In this document: positions 31,327 to 42,393 of the stretch, piece by piece
Layout: every line of letters starts with the position of its first letter
Numbering within the stretch: the first letter of the stretch is position 1
From: Cyanodermella asteris
Lineage: Eukaryota; Ascomycota; Lecanoromycetes; Ostropales; Stictidaceae
Assembly (NCBI GenBank): GCA_900618795.1
Contig: UYJD01000007.1
Coordinates: forward strand, 1,192,385-1,256,384
Length of the DNA stretch: 64,000 nt
Reading direction: 5' to 3'
Notes under the pieces: generated by a model
What the model was told of the DNA's origin: nothing
The model's database searches: none
Seen by the model: the letters and a program-made list of their open reading frames with translations, nothing else
Made by a program: the position numbers and the translations under genes

Positions 31327-32116
31327 CTACGTTAGCTTCTGCTTGATGAAGAAGGCCCTTAAATGGCTTAGTTGCCAGGCACACGTAACGCCGAGCACAA
31401 CAAGCTGCAGCATGGTCCACCGAACCACCCTAGCATTCGTGGATTCGCTCTGATCCCGGAACTCGGCCTCGCGCTCCCGCTGAAAAACCTGTTCTCTTCG
31501 CACATCCTGCAGTCTCGAGTTCAGGTCCTTGACCTTCTGAACGATGTCGTCGATCTTGCCCTTGTCCGTGCTCTCAATCTTAGACGTTTGTCCGATGGCG
31601 AGGTCGATGGTGAGCTTGACCGAGCCTAGGTGCTGGTGCGACCCGTCCTCGCCGCCGTGGTGGTTGGCCCGGTTGGGGGCGAAGCAGATGCGGTGCTCGC
31701 CGGAATCACCTGCCGTGAAGGTGAATTTGCCCTTGGACTGGCCTCGTTGGGTCACGATTGCGTGGTCGTTGTCAAAGACTTCCGTGACGGTAATCAGAAG
31801 TTTGAGCTCATCGGAGATCTCGTAAGCGTTGGTCGCAGAGTTGTACTTTTCAGCGGTGTAGTGGCCTACGGGAGAATGTCAGCACGGATGATTGGAAACA
31901 CGACCACACCTGTTGTGGTCTTGACAGCGTTGTCCAGGGACGAAGCAAGCACCCACCAACGACCAGCGTATCCTTTGGCAGCTCCTCGAAGAAACATTTA
32001 GGCGATGTACTGTCCAGGTAGAAGTACAGCGCATTGACAGGCGTGAGTGCGCTGAGAAGGAAAACGGTCAGCACCGCCAGTACGAGTCGTGAAGGCCCCT
32101 GATATAACCTCGCCAT
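31327..32116 (-). CDS. p24 family cargo receptor (ERP1/5/6-like)
   Basis: p24 proteins cycle between ER and Golgi in COPII/COPI vesicles and recruit cargo such as GPI-anchored proteins. Exons 32116-31957 and 31865-31327 give 232 residues. The 91-nt intron (GTGGGT, CTGAC branch, CCGTAG end) joins TLVVG to HYTAEKYNSAT. A signal peptide (LAVLTVFLLSALTPVNA) precedes the mature start LYFYLDSTSPKCFFEELP, typical of the alpha-like p24 group. The GOLD domain ends at GEHRICFAPN and contains the two Cys. A coiled coil follows (VQKVKDLNSRLQDVRREQ), then one transmembrane helix (WTMLQLVVLGVTCAWQL) and a short tail, RAFFIKQKLT, with the FF sorting motif. It shares a 269-nt promoter with SWC4. Confidence 0.92.
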
Positions 32117-32385
32117 GGTGAGTGTGAGGGTGGTTGAATGTTCTCAAAGTACTCACACGAGACCCGCTCTGGCTGCTCCTGCCAGCTTGTCTGAAGCGGA
32201 GCGGACTTTACTTAGCCCGGCCACGCGCTTTGCCGCCGGTGATTCGTCCGCGAATCTCGAGTTGCGGGCTTCTCGCGTCGCTCCGGAGCTGATCAGCATA
32301 GACGCCCGCTTCGTCTGGCACTTACACTCAGGCGTGAAGCGGAAGAGCCTGGAATACGAAAGTTGAATTCGATTCGAGAGCCGAG

Positions 32386-34431
32386 ATGGCGTCTGCCCGC
32401 GACGCGCAGGATATCCTCGATCTGAAGCAGGCCGATACGTCTGCGCGGCCAAAAAAGAAAGGACCCAAGCCCAAGCTCGTCAGACCAGCTCACATTCCCA
32501 AGGAAGTTTGGCTGCTAGAGACCCAGGGCGACCGCGCTCCGCCAGTCGCCCTGACTGCAATTCAACCCAAGAAACCAAAATTTGCAAGACGTGTCAAGCC
32601 GTGGGAATGGCAAGCCTTCACACACCCGAACAGGAAGGATGGGCTCGTGCTGCATCACTGGAGGAAGAAACCTGTCACCACAGAGTCTCAAAGCGCTGGG
32701 CCCGTGACTCCCGCCGATGGTGCTGTGACGGTCCTACCAGAAAGCAAAGCGACACAAACTGAACCGCAAGCTGACCCGCTCTGGACGAAGTACAATGTCA
32801 AGATTGATGTGCCAAAGTACACGGACGAGCAATATGAGAAACACCTTGAGGCGGAGGATTGGAGCAAGGAAGAGACGGACTACCTCATATCAATGGTGGA
32901 AGATCTTGACTTGCGCTGGGTTGTCATTGCCGATCGGTACGACTACAAGCCGGCCGCAGCGGCAGAGATAAGTGGAGTCGATGCCATGATCGTGGTGCCA
33001 GCAGCGAAGAGCAGGTCCATGGAGGATCTTAAGGCACGCTACTACAAAGTGGCGTCGGCGATGATGGCCGTGATCCAGCCGTTATCGTCCATGACACAGG
33101 CCGAATTTTCTCTCCACGAGAAGATGACAAAGTTCGACGCCACCAAGGAAACGCGGCGGAAGCGTATGGCCGAGCAACTACTTGAGCGCAGCGACCAGGA
33201 CATTGAGGAAGAGAAACGCTTGCTTGCTGAGCTCAAACGCATAGTACAGGATGAGGACGACTTTATCGCGGAACGACAAGAACTCTACGAACGCCTCAAC
33301 GCACCGCCGACGCGCGGCGGAAACATATCAATGTACGAGTCGAGTGCTGGACTGGCGCAACTTGGAGCAACGCTGGCTGCGCAAGATCGGAGCAGAAGCA
33401 GACAGTACCAGTACCAGCAACAGCAACGCAGGCAGATTGCCGGGCTGGATGACAAGGATAAGACCAACAGCCCGTCCGGCCCGCCAACGGCGGGCTTGCA
33501 AAGAGGTGGCAGTGATATTCGACGAAGCCTCGATGGACCTCTCACAGGGCGGAAAGAAAGTAAAGCCGGCCAGACAACTTATGTGCAACGCCAGCTTTCT
33601 GATCGGGAAGAGCGCAGATACGGGGTACAACGGCCCGAGAAGCTTCTCACGGGTGAGAAGATTCGACACGTACGCATTGAACGACGAGTTACGGCGCGAG
33701 CGTCGAGCGTAGCTGCAAAGGTGCAGGATACGATGCTGGAACTCGGACTTCCTATCAAGCCGGTCATGGCCACACAACGAATTACCGAAGGCTACGAACA
33801 GCTCTGTGCAAGTCTGGACCTTTACCTTGACACACGTCGTGTCACTGACAAGGTTGAAAATGAGATCAAGGTTCTGAAAGCCCAGAAGGAAGCTCGTGAA
33901 AATACCGGTGGTGAAGGTCAAGACGACGGTGCCGTGGAGAATGGGGCGGAGACTTCGACGCAGGAGGAGGAAGCGATAGCCAAGGAGGAAGAGGAAAAGT
34001 ACCGAGCCGAGGCACGAGCTAGGGTTGAGAAAGAAGCAGAGGAGGACGATGAGCAAGATGAGGAGCAAGATGAGGAGCAAGATGAAGATGAAGAGGAGGC
34101 AGAAGAGGACGAAGAAGCTGATACTCAGGATGTAGGCGAAAACGAAGAGGAAACAAACATTGATGAAGATCAGGACGAGGGCGAGGACGGCCCGAGAGCT
34201 GAATCTGAAGATGAAGGCACGGGCGATGAAGAAGACAAGGGACAAGAGGAGGATGAGGGGGATGGAAATGACGAGGGCGATGACAATGCACGTGATGGCA
34301 ACGAGGACGCGGGAGCAGTCAACGGGGCCGAAGATGAATCCCGGCCGAGCACACGCGCGAGCAGAAAGCGAAGTTCAAGTGTTCTGAGCAGTGCACCAAG
34401 CCAAAAAAGCACCAAGAGACAGCGAAAATGA
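32386..34431 (+). CDS. SWC4: SWR1/NuA4 complex subunit Swc4 (DMAP1 homologue)
   Basis: Shared subunit of the SWR1 complex (H2A.Z deposition) and the NuA4 histone acetyltransferase. One exon, 681 residues, ATG at 32386. The family N terminus is clear: DAQDILDLK, PKEVWLLE, then FARRVKPWEWQAFTHP and LVLHHWRK. A SANT/Myb-like domain starts at about residue 159 (WSKEETDYLISMVEDLDLRW). Downstream come MEDLKARYYKV and the basic helix KETRRKRMAEQLLERS. The region 340-400 is Gln/Arg-rich and low in complexity. The last 150 residues are an extreme Glu/Asp tail with EQDEEQDEEQDE repeats, ending in a basic Ser-rich nuclear-signal-like segment (KSTKRQRK). The acidic tail is longer than in yeast Swc4 (476 residues). 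Confidence 0.93.
   Translation: MASARDAQDILDLKQADTSARPKKKGPKPKLVRPAHIPKEVWLLETQGDRAPPVALTAIQPKKPKFARRVKPWEWQAFTHPNRKDGLVLHHWRKKPVTTESQSAGPVTPADGAVTVLPESKATQTEPQADPLWTKYNVKIDVPKYTDEQYEKHLEAEDWSKEETDYLISMVEDLDLRWVVIADRYDYKPAAAAEISGVDAMIVVPAAKSRSMEDLKARYYKVASAMMAVIQPLSSMTQAEFSLHEKMTKFDATKETRRKRMAEQLLERSDQDIEEEKRLLAELKRIVQDEDDFIAERQELYERLNAPPTRGGNISMYESSAGLAQLGATLAAQDRSRSRQYQYQQQQRRQIAGLDDKDKTNSPSGPPTAGLQRGGSDIRRSLDGPLTGRKESKAGQTTYVQRQLSDREERRYGVQRPEKLLTGEKIRHVRIERRVTARASSVAAKVQDTMLELGLPIKPVMATQRITEGYEQLCASLDLYLDTRRVTDKVENEIKVLKAQKEARENTGGEGQDDGAVENGAETSTQEEEAIAKEEEEKYRAEARARVEKEAEEDDEQDEEQDEEQDEDEEEAEEDEEADTQDVGENEEETNIDEDQDEGEDGPRAESEDEGTGDEEDKGQEEDEGDGNDEGDDNARDGNEDAGAVNGAEDESRPSTRASRKRSSSVLSSAPSQKSTKRQRK
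34027..34310 (+). repeat. acidic-repeat tract in SWC4
   Basis: GAGCAAGATGAG-type 12-nt units occur about three times at 34050-34086, inside a longer GAN-rich stretch encoding Glu/Asp. The reverse strand stays open as an artefact of this composition. Confidence 0.8.
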
Positions 34432-34879
34432 TTGCTCGCCGACTTGTTATGGGGGAATCAACTCTGTCCCACCGTGGATAAGCACTATCAATAACATCAG
34501 TCTTTCACACAAGGTTTCCGTTCGAGCAGGATCTAGAACTTGGTATGGTCGCACTGCTTCGTGTCAGAACCTATGAACCTCTCAGCCGGTTTCTTTGCTC
34601 CTAAAGAGACCCGAAACATCCGTCCATACCCAGCATGGTGAAGCTTTTCGTCAGTCTCCTCACTCGCCTCCCCGCCACACCACCGTCCAAGTCTCTAACG
34701 ACGGTGAATCTTGCCCGCCGCAAGCGCTCCTTGATGCATTTCAGCAGACCTGTACGTTCTCTTCCATAACGTACGTTGAATGCATCTGCAATCTGATCTC
34801 GAACATAGTAGCCGTGCATAGCCAAAGGCGGGCTGTCCATATCGGCTCTAGCGTGCCTGCGGTGGGATCTTTGCCGTGA
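34432..34879. other. convergent 3' intergenic region SWC4 / IRS4
   Basis: Short region between two stop codons. No gene or repeat recognised; probably 3' untranslated sequences. Confidence 0.5.
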
Positions 34880-36730
34880 CTATCGGCGAAAGGCGAGTGC
34901 TGGTCCAACTCTAATACTCTCCCAGACGCTCTCTGGTAATCGACGGGGTAATTTTCGACCCATGAGTGCCTGGTCCACAAGCCACAGACCGACGATAAAC
35001 TCGACTCGATCAAGGCGCCCAGGGCTGCTGTGTTTCACGCCCTCGGCACCATCCACCAGTTCCCAGATTTGCTCGAGTATAGTGTCGTCCAAGCCACTTC
35101 GTTTCCAGAGATCCTTCACGACTAGACCGTGTACCTCTTCTGCTGCTCTTGGCTTTTGACCACGGGGCGGAGGAGGTCTGGGGTGTAGCTCGTCTTCGGT
35201 GGCAAGAAGACCTCTGTTGGCAGCCCAGACGCCCTCGTACAGCTTGCGATCGGCTGGATCGACGCGGTCCATCGTTGACGGCCTTGATGATTTCCCGACG
35301 TGCTTCCTGAGCTTGCCACCGCGACCATCGTGGTTTACAGGCCTGCCCCTCCGTTCGTCTTCGGGGCCGGTAGGCTGCTTTCGAAGGGTCTGCTTTAGAG
35401 TTGTTTTGTTGGGGCTGGGAGGTTGCGTGTGCATTTTGGGTTGACCAGAATGCTGGCTGTACAAAAAGCTCATTGCAGCACTCTTGCCGCCTTTCCGAGA
35501 CGGTGGAGGTTGTGGAGGGAATTTGTAAGGATCTGGGGGCGTTGGCTTGTGAGGCGAAGGAGCTCGTGATGACGCCAAAGAAGATGCGATCATGGCATTC
35601 GCCAAAGCATCGACGTTCAAATGAGGCTGGACCTTTTGCGGCTGATAAGCGCTGCGCGGACGAGACATCTCGCGTCGGCCCCCCTGTGGAACGGCCATTT
35701 GCGTCGTCAGAGAGCGATCTGGTGTCGATCCTCGTCTGAGGGTGCTGGCTGCCGACGACTCCAGAGGGGGAACCGACCGAGCCTGTTGGCCATCAGGCAT
35801 GGTTCTATCGAGCGAGATCGAGCGAGGTCTGGGCTTCCGTGCGTGTGATGACTGCCTGATTAAGGATGCCTGAGGGCTACTTGTTTGATTGTGCACGGTT
35901 GAGAGTGTCGGCCTAGTACTGGAGCGAGAAGCAATCCGATTGACTGACAGACTTTGCATATCTTGCTGTAGCTGAACAGACTGTTGCTTCGTCGGCAGGT
36001 TTGGTTTTCCGTGAAGAGCGCCCGTTGGAGCCATAGCTGAGCCTTTCGGTGACTGGCTTGGCACCCCTGTACCGGTGATACTCTTTATTGAAGCAGTTCT
36101 CATAGGTTTGGGGCTGAGAACTACAGTAGGACCCGAGGCCGTGACCGGCCCAGTTTCGCTGTTTGAGCTCTTAGACCTCGACTCAAAGAGCTCGACCAAT
36201 TTGTTGGTCGCAGGAATGGGCGTTTCATCCTTTCGCTCAGGTGATGAGTTGAGTCTTAGCTGGGATATCTTATCGTTTTGTGCGGCGCCTGTCGTGCTTG
36301 GAGTAGTGGAGCTCGCCGCGGCTCTGACTGCCGCGATATAAGAGGGCGACGCTTGTCGGAATAACATTGCGTGTGTATCGGGCTCCTGGGTACCGGAAGC
36401 ACTCAGCGAAGACAACACACTGGTCGTGCTGCCATTCCTGAAGCTCATCGCAGGTCGGTCGGCGAACAGCTTCTGCTGTGACTCGTCAACGTATCTTGCG
36501 GCGGAGTGGGGCGAAGTGTTCTTTCCAGCACCAGCTCTTGAAGCCGCAGCCAGGGCTCCGCTGCTAACAAAGCCATTCTTGGTCAATCTCTTCGGGGGCG
36601 GCGTGGGAGCGGAGGGCTTGTGGCTCGCGAGAGCCGCAGAGAGGGCCGGATTATTTCGAATCTCGCCAGCATGGACGGCGTGAGGATCCTGCGACGACGG
36701 CCGTGTAGAGACAGACATGGAGCGGGTCAT
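34880..36730 (-). CDS. IRS4: EH-domain protein Irs4/Tax4
   Basis: Yeast Irs4 and Tax4 bind the phosphoinositide 5-phosphatase Inp51 through NPF motifs and affect PI(4,5)P2 levels, autophagy and rDNA silencing. One exon, 616 residues, ATG at 36730. The first 480 residues are Ser/Pro-rich and low in complexity (PTPPPKRLTKNGFVSSGALAAA type). The C-terminal 110 residues form the EH domain: RKLYEGVWAANRGLL, VVKDLWKRSGLDDTILEQIW, then the calcium-loop-like RLDRVEFIVGLWLVDQAL and the closing GRKLPRRLPESVW. This arrangement, with a single C-terminal EH domain, is diagnostic for the family. The start is the first in-frame ATG (MTRSMSVSTRP). Confidence 0.92.
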   Translation of the reverse strand: MTRSMSVSTRPSSQDPHAVHAGEIRNNPALSAALASHKPSAPTPPPKRLTKNGFVSSGALAAASRAGAGKNTSPHSAARYVDESQQKLFADRPAMSFRNGSTTSVLSSLSASGTQEPDTHAMLFRQASPSYIAAVRAAASSTTPSTTGAAQNDKISQLRLNSSPERKDETPIPATNKLVELFESRSKSSNSETGPVTASGPTVVLSPKPMRTASIKSITGTGVPSQSPKGSAMAPTGALHGKPNLPTKQQSVQLQQDMQSLSVNRIASRSSTRPTLSTVHNQTSSPQASLIRQSSHARKPRPRSISLDRTMPDGQQARSVPPLESSAASTLRRGSTPDRSLTTQMAVPQGGRREMSRPRSAYQPQKVQPHLNVDALANAMIASSLASSRAPSPHKPTPPDPYKFPPQPPPSRKGGKSAAMSFLYSQHSGQPKMHTQPPSPNKTTLKQTLRKQPTGPEDERRGRPVNHDGRGGKLRKHVGKSSRPSTMDRVDPADRKLYEGVWAANRGLLATEDELHPRPPPPRGQKPRAAEEVHGLVVKDLWKRSGLDDTILEQIWELVDGAEGVKHSSPGRLDRVEFIVGLWLVDQALMGRKLPRRLPESVWESIRVGPALAFRR

Positions 36731-37344
36731 GTTTCAGACCACAAGAAGCTCGATTGCGGTCATAAGCAGTACATCATCAAGGCTGCCTGGAGTCTCGGAG
36801 CAGCTGCAGAACGGCGGCCGCCACATTACGAGCAAGAATGGCATGCGGAGGGTGAGAGATGCAGTTGCGAAAACGCGTAGCACGAGAAATCTGGCGGATC
36901 AGAATACGGATTGTCGAAACGCGGCATGTTAGAGGATGCCAAAAGCGCTGACAGGCACACGCGCGCGGCTTGACAGCAACGCGGCTACGCGCGGAGTCTC
37001 GTACCGGGCCACTGAAAGACATGCGGCAGTCTGAATAAGGACACGACATGTTTCCTGGTCGACTTTGGCAGCGGTGACGGTCGTGCGACGTGGATGTCCA
37101 GCATCTTCGTTGACTTTGAGAATGCATGTCATGATCTCCGAGTGGACGCCGAGAAGGCTTACCAGTTTTTTGATAGTCATCGATTCAAAATTCTCCAGTC
37201 GGAGTGTTTGTGGATTGATGATGGTATGAGCCCGCCCTCTACGCCCGCTATATCCCCAAACCCCGTGCTCGCATTTGCGCCTCTGATTCCCATTTCCTTA
37301 AAAGCCGCCGAATCCCAAGTGCCTGTCGAGATTTCCTTTCAGGT
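36731..37344. other. intergenic region upstream of IRS4
   Basis: Contains the IRS4 promoter and the SNF4 3' side. Short open frames are not protein-like. No other element seen. Confidence 0.5.
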
Positions 37345-38857
37345 CTAAGATTGTGCAACGGACTGCCCCGGCTGCAAGGGCTGGTCCTCCTTCTCACCCT
37401 CGAGAAGTATGTATTTTAAGATGTCACTGAGTGCCAGGACGCCACGCAGCCTATTTGTCTCATCAATGACGACAAATCGATGCACTCTGCTTTTCCGGAT
37501 GGTGTCGAAAATCGAGTCTAATCGATCGTCAAGTGTGCACGTGAATATACCGGGAAAGTCTGCCGGCCTTTGCGATAGGGCTTCCCCAACCGGTAGATTG
37601 AGGCATTCGTAATTTCCACCCTTGATCAATGTGATGACGTCCACAGCCTCAAAGACGTTCACAACAACACCATCAGAATTCAGGATTGGAACCGAGGATA
37701 TTGACTTGCTAACAAGCATACGTATGACCTTGATGACGGGTGTCTCCATATCTGCGGTCTGAAGCTTGCTGTATGTGCCCACATTGAGATACTTTAGGGG
37801 TATTCGCAGAAGTTGAGTTTCTGTGATGTTCACAGCGACGAACTTCAACAGTCGATATTGCGTCAGCACGCTGACGACCATGGCTCTCCTGGTGTCATCA
37901 TCCTTGTCGATGATCGGTATCCTTCTCGCTCGAGCATCCAGAAGGCACCTGCACGCATCGTAGAGTGATTGCAGGGGATGTATCGATATGGTCTCAATTG
38001 GTGTGACACCAATGGCTTTCTCAATATCCCGTAGTCCATCTAGGCGAAATTGGTCGATCCTAGCCACGGCGTCCGGATTTTGCCAGTAGTACTGAATCAG
38101 ATTGATATAGTCGGCGGTTGTGAGCATGCCAGCAAACGTTGATGTTTTTGAGTCCCATAAAGGCGCAGACACGATGCCTATGAATGGTGAGATTAGGTTG
38201 GTCATTACCGGATCCCAGAACGTACCATTTTGAACCAGAATGTTCAAGCTCTTCTTGATTAGAAGGCTCGTGTCAAAAACAATAAGACGAAAGCTCAGTG
38301 GAAGCACGTCATATGTGGTGCGGACTTTGAGGAATCCACGGATACGGCGCTGTGGATCGTCAGTGCCAGGTCAGCACGATGTTTGAGATACACGACAAAG
38401 AGTTGGGGAAAAAAACACCAGGAAAGGACGAGTCTATGTGTGACCCTCGCGTGCCTGAGCCCTTGTACTAGGCTACTGGGGTGGGGAGATATCAGAGATA
38501 GAATAATGTTCTTACCAATGCGTGCTTCTGGTCCTTCTCGATCGGTGTCTCTTCGCGCTTAGGAGGCATGGCTTTCGATGGGGCTCGGGGCCGGCGCAGG
38601 AGAGAAGAAGGTTGCACGAAGCCGTCAGTAAGGGTAGAATGCGGTGCGGATGACAGAGCGACCAGGCTCGACCTCCTCGATTCGGACTGAGAGTCGCCGA
38701 CGCTGCTCACAGAGCCGCTGCCGTCTACAACGCCCAGACGCCGGTTCGGATTTCCTCCCGCAGCTCTATCGGGACTTGATGCTCCAGTGGTTGCATCGCG
38801 GGCAGCACCTGGAGGCGAAGGCGCATGTGGCTCAGGACTGAGCGGAATGCCGGCCAT
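37345..38857 (-). CDS. SNF4: SNF1/AMPK gamma subunit Snf4
   Basis: Regulatory gamma subunit of the SNF1 kinase, which senses adenine nucleotides and drives use of alternative carbon sources. Three exons, 38857-38516, 38349-38226 and 38177-37345, give 432 residues. Intron 1 (166 nt, GTAAGA...CCACAG) joins KDQKHAL to RRIRGFLKVRTTYDVLP. Intron 2 (48 nt, GTACGT...CATAG) joins NILVQNG to IVSAPLWDSK. Four CBS motifs follow, with DYINLIQYYW, RRIPIIDKDD, SISSVPILNSDGVVVNVFEAVD and RVHRFVVIDETNRLRGVLALSDIL. The N-terminal 95 residues are Ser/Pro/Arg-rich and disordered, absent from yeast Snf4 (322 residues). The start is the first ATG (MAGIPLSPEPH). Intron 2 is a multiple of three without a stop, so retention would insert 16 residues. 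Confidence 0.94.
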
Positions 38858-39645
38858 TGCAATAATGATACAGCGAAACCCTGATGGGAGCGTAGCGGGC
38901 AGCTCGGGCGAGCGAGCAGTGCACCAGGCGCCGCCTGGACGAGGGTTTGGCTCCGGACAGCAGGCCAGCCGTGCTGCAGAGGTCAGACGGGCGGTCTCGA
39001 TGGTGCGTCGCGTGAGTTTGAGATGGGCGTCCACGGCAGGGCTGGAAGGCTGGAAGGCCTGGAAAGGGTAGTCGAGCGAATCAGCGCGGTGAGCGGGGTG
39101 TTGTAGTTTGCCGCTGGCACGGCTTCGGTTGGCTCTGCGGTGAAGTGAGGGAGCTTGTGCACGCTCCAGCCTGTACAGAAGCTCGTACGCTGTCAGTCTC
39201 GCCTCGGTCGTGAGGCCTGGTCGGGGAGGGCTGCGGCGGGGCTGACGCTGCAGACGTTGTGCAGAAAGGCTGTGTGATGAAGCTGTTGAGATGCTTCGTG
39301 AATCGTGTGGTGGCCGGAATCTCGATCGATGCTGTATCTATGTATCTGATAGCAAACATGCGGGGTTGCGGCCGTGCCTTTCTCAAAGTGAGCCCGCTGA
39401 ACAAACCGTGCCCGGGAAGACTCGGCTGGTGTCTTGGGGAGTCTTCGCCGGCTCCGATCCCCTAATAACCCGCTGAGGAGTAATGCCTGTACAAATGGTG
39501 AATGCGCCTTTACGAATGCAATCACCCCTAAGCATTGATGCTCACTTTTATCATAGCTACATGTGACACTCTTGTATCACCCCTCACGCATCCAGCTAGC
39601 TTGAGCCTCCTTCCCCAACCATCGCTGGCGTTTGTCTTTCAAGTT
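38858..39645. other. intergenic region upstream of SNF4
   Basis: Holds the SNF4 promoter and the 3' side of the aminopeptidase gene. Open frames here are short and not protein-like. Nothing else seen. Confidence 0.5.
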
Positions 39646-41594
39646 CTATTTGGATGGCTGGCCAAAGAGATCTCTACTGACCATCGTCCTACATATTGGA
39701 TGATAGAACCCCTTGTTCTTCTCAAAAGTCTTCACGGCCAGGTCCCGATCCGCTTTCTTCAGCTCTCGGTACAGAGGTCTGACAAATTTCATGCGGCCCA
39801 CCCTTCCGAGCAAGTCTGCCGTTGGCTCATACTGGCTTTTGTCGGCAGCTCGAAGCGCAATTTGAAGATAACGCGCGACCACCTCGACGTTTTGACTGCT
39901 CGATAGGCTATATGTGGAGCCAAGCAATTGTGAGTCGGTAGCGCATAGGGGTTTATCGAAGAGCTGTACCCGTTCGAGAAAAACAACAACCTGGTTGGCA
40001 GTCCAGCTTTTGATGTCGCTGGCACTTGGCTCGAACGACTGCGTCCCAGTGGATTTAGCTTGCCATTGGTCGGCCAAGGCGTAGCAGACATCCACCATAG
40101 AAGTGTCGAACTCTGGCTTTTCCGGGAGTCCGGGAGCGAAAAACCATGTATCCCAGTCGACCTGCGCCAGTTTTGCGCTCGTCTCCATGTCATTGACAAA
40201 GAAGTCGATCAGAGACTGCTTGAAATCGAAACTGTCGAGACTTTTCTGGGCGAACTTCTGGAAATAATGGTTGGCAAAAGTATCCCACTTTTTCCGCCCA
40301 ACAAGGTTGTCAAGATAGAAGAGAAACGTAAAACCTTTTTCGTAAGGAATTGTTGAAAATGCATCATCGGGGTCTACATCCTGGAGATCGACGACAAGTT
40401 GTGTGAAGCCATGGTCCTCACCAAAATTGTTGACAGCATCTGTGAGTGCCTTCCAGCCGATTATGCTACTGAAGTGAAAGCTTGGGGTCCCATGTAGAAC
40501 CTCTTGAATTCGACGCTCAAGATAAGTTGTCCAACCTTCATTCAACCAGAAATGTTCCCAGGACATGGATGTCACATAGTTGCCTGACCAGGAATGGCTG
40601 AGTTCGTGTGCGATGACATCGATGTTTTCACGGTCTTGCGATATTAAAGTTGGGGTCGCGAAAGTCCAGATCGGATTCTCCATGCCCCCGAATGGAAATG
40701 ATGGTGGCACGACCAAGACGTTGTATGTTCCCCAAGCGTACGGAACCTGGGGCAAAATGTTGTTCGTCACCGCAGCGATGAACTTGTCCATGTCGTGTTC
40801 AAACTCCCATTTGCAAGCCTCTAGCATGTCGGGACTGGTGGCCACCTCACTATTCTTCCCAATTGGTGCTCGGACGAGGTCACCGCTGGCAACTGCAAAG
40901 AGATAGCTGGGGATAGGGACTGATTGCTTGAAACGGTAGACGCCGTCGCCGCTTGACTCGTCCAGAGCGCTGTTTAGTACAGGCAGCGACGATCTGAAGG
41001 TGTTGTTGAACGTCGCTTTGACCGCTGGAGTATCCTGGCAGGGGAACACAGAGCGGGCATGATTCGGTTGACACTGGCTGAACATATATGGATGCTTCTT
41101 GTTCGAAGTCTGCTCCGGTGTGAGCCATTGTAAGGCTGTACATTTCTCGGTTGTCTCCAATTTGATCTGTATAGTGAGAGACGTTAGCTTAGTCTGCTCG
41201 CTTGAGTATGCGGATGGCCAGCTCCACGTTATCATTAGACAATGCTCTTGGTAGACAAAGCGCCGGGTCCCAGTCTCACCTCGATCTCGACGCAGTCTGC
41301 GTTCGCAGAGTCACCCAGATTCACCGTCAATGATCCGCCATGGGGCGCTTTGGGTTCTACTATTTCGAAGTTTTTGCAGTCGGCGCCTTGGACCTTGATG
41401 CTCTGTATGTTGAGATAGTTGGCATCAAGAATGATCTTGCTTGTATTTGCCAGTTTCTTCAGCCGCAGCAAAACACTACCTTCCAGGACCTTCTTGTCGA
41501 AATTGATTGTAAAGTCAGTGGTCGTATGCTCGCAGATCCACTCGTGGTAGTTTGAATGTGTGCCAGGGTCGCGGCGAGCGGCGACAGGTCCCAT
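39646..41594 (-). CDS. LAP2: Leukotriene-A4-hydrolase-type M1 aminopeptidase
   Basis: Zinc aminopeptidase of the M1 family, LTA4H branch, with epoxide hydrolase ability in known members; cytosolic. Exons 41594-41280 and 41166-39646 give 611 residues, the same length as human LTA4H. The 113-nt intron (GTGAGA, AGCTAACG branch, TATACAG end) joins VEIE to IKLETTEKCTALQW. Motifs: the substrate-binding GGMEN at about 265-269, the zinc site HELSH at about 292-296, and the third ligand Glu in WLNEGWTTYLE. NKKHPYMFSQCQ and RSVFPCQDTP are hallmark LTA4H sequences. The C-terminal helical domain ends with RPLYRELKKADRDLAVKTF. The start is the first in-frame ATG (MGPVAARRDPGTHSNYHEW), which matches the usual fungal N terminus. 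An upstream targeting exon cannot be excluded. Confidence 0.95.
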
Positions 41595-42393
41595 TTTCGA
41601 GATTGAATGCCTTGCCGTGGCTTCAGGCACCAAAGGCTGGTCGTCAGAGTAGCTTGCGACTGTTCGTTAGACCAATTTGGCTTCGTGAGCGCGATGAAAG
41701 CAGAAGAAGGAATACCAGAGTCTAAGTACCTACATCGCGCGAAGCTCGGATAACGGCGGGGTACCCAGGGTTAGCAAACCGGCCAGCAAGGACATCCCGC
41801 CCTGATTCCCTTTCATGCGAAGTGGACACTCTCTTGTGGGAGATGTTTGATGGCGGACGGACGGTCAGTACAGTATCAGCTCATTGCTTCACTTACTGTA
41901 GTAAATTAAATAAAGTCCTCCGGCGCCACTTGCACGGTCTCGATCACTCGTCTAGTATAGCGTCAGAGCTCATTGATACCCCTTCCAGGTGTCAAAGCTA
42001 CCTCCTCGAGTCGTGTTTCTCTTTTTGATCTGCTCAATGCCTGTTCACGGCAGAGAAGTGGCAAGCTTTCACAACTAGGAAGGCGACTTTTGTTAACCAT
42101 TGAATAAGCAAGGCTTGACTTTTGATCGAGGCCAAAGGTCTACAATAGCCTGCACACTCGCAAAAGTCCACCAGTGAAATCCTTCTTCCAGATGACAATT
42201 ATGTGTCTTTGGAAAATTGGAATAATCATATGCCGTCCGATGGCTCAACCCAGTAAATGAGCTACCAAACTCCACTGCTCGTTCCTGCATTTCGCGTCCA
42301 GCACGCATGTGTCTGCCACAGCAGCCAAGTATTGTACAGATGCTCCGAATTAGGCCAATTTCGATGGGCTTCGAAATGGTCCACGGGGCGTCC
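41595..42393. other. intergenic region upstream of the aminopeptidase gene
   Basis: Promoter of the aminopeptidase gene and 3' side of the BTB gene. No protein-like frame; a few TACCTA-like words near 41727. Nothing else noted. Confidence 0.5.

Noticed and set aside
33328-34245. 305-codon minus-strand frame across SWC4
   Set aside because: It is the mirror of the Glu/Asp-rich tail (Leu/Phe/Ile/Ser-rich nonsense) and lies inside a well-supported gene.
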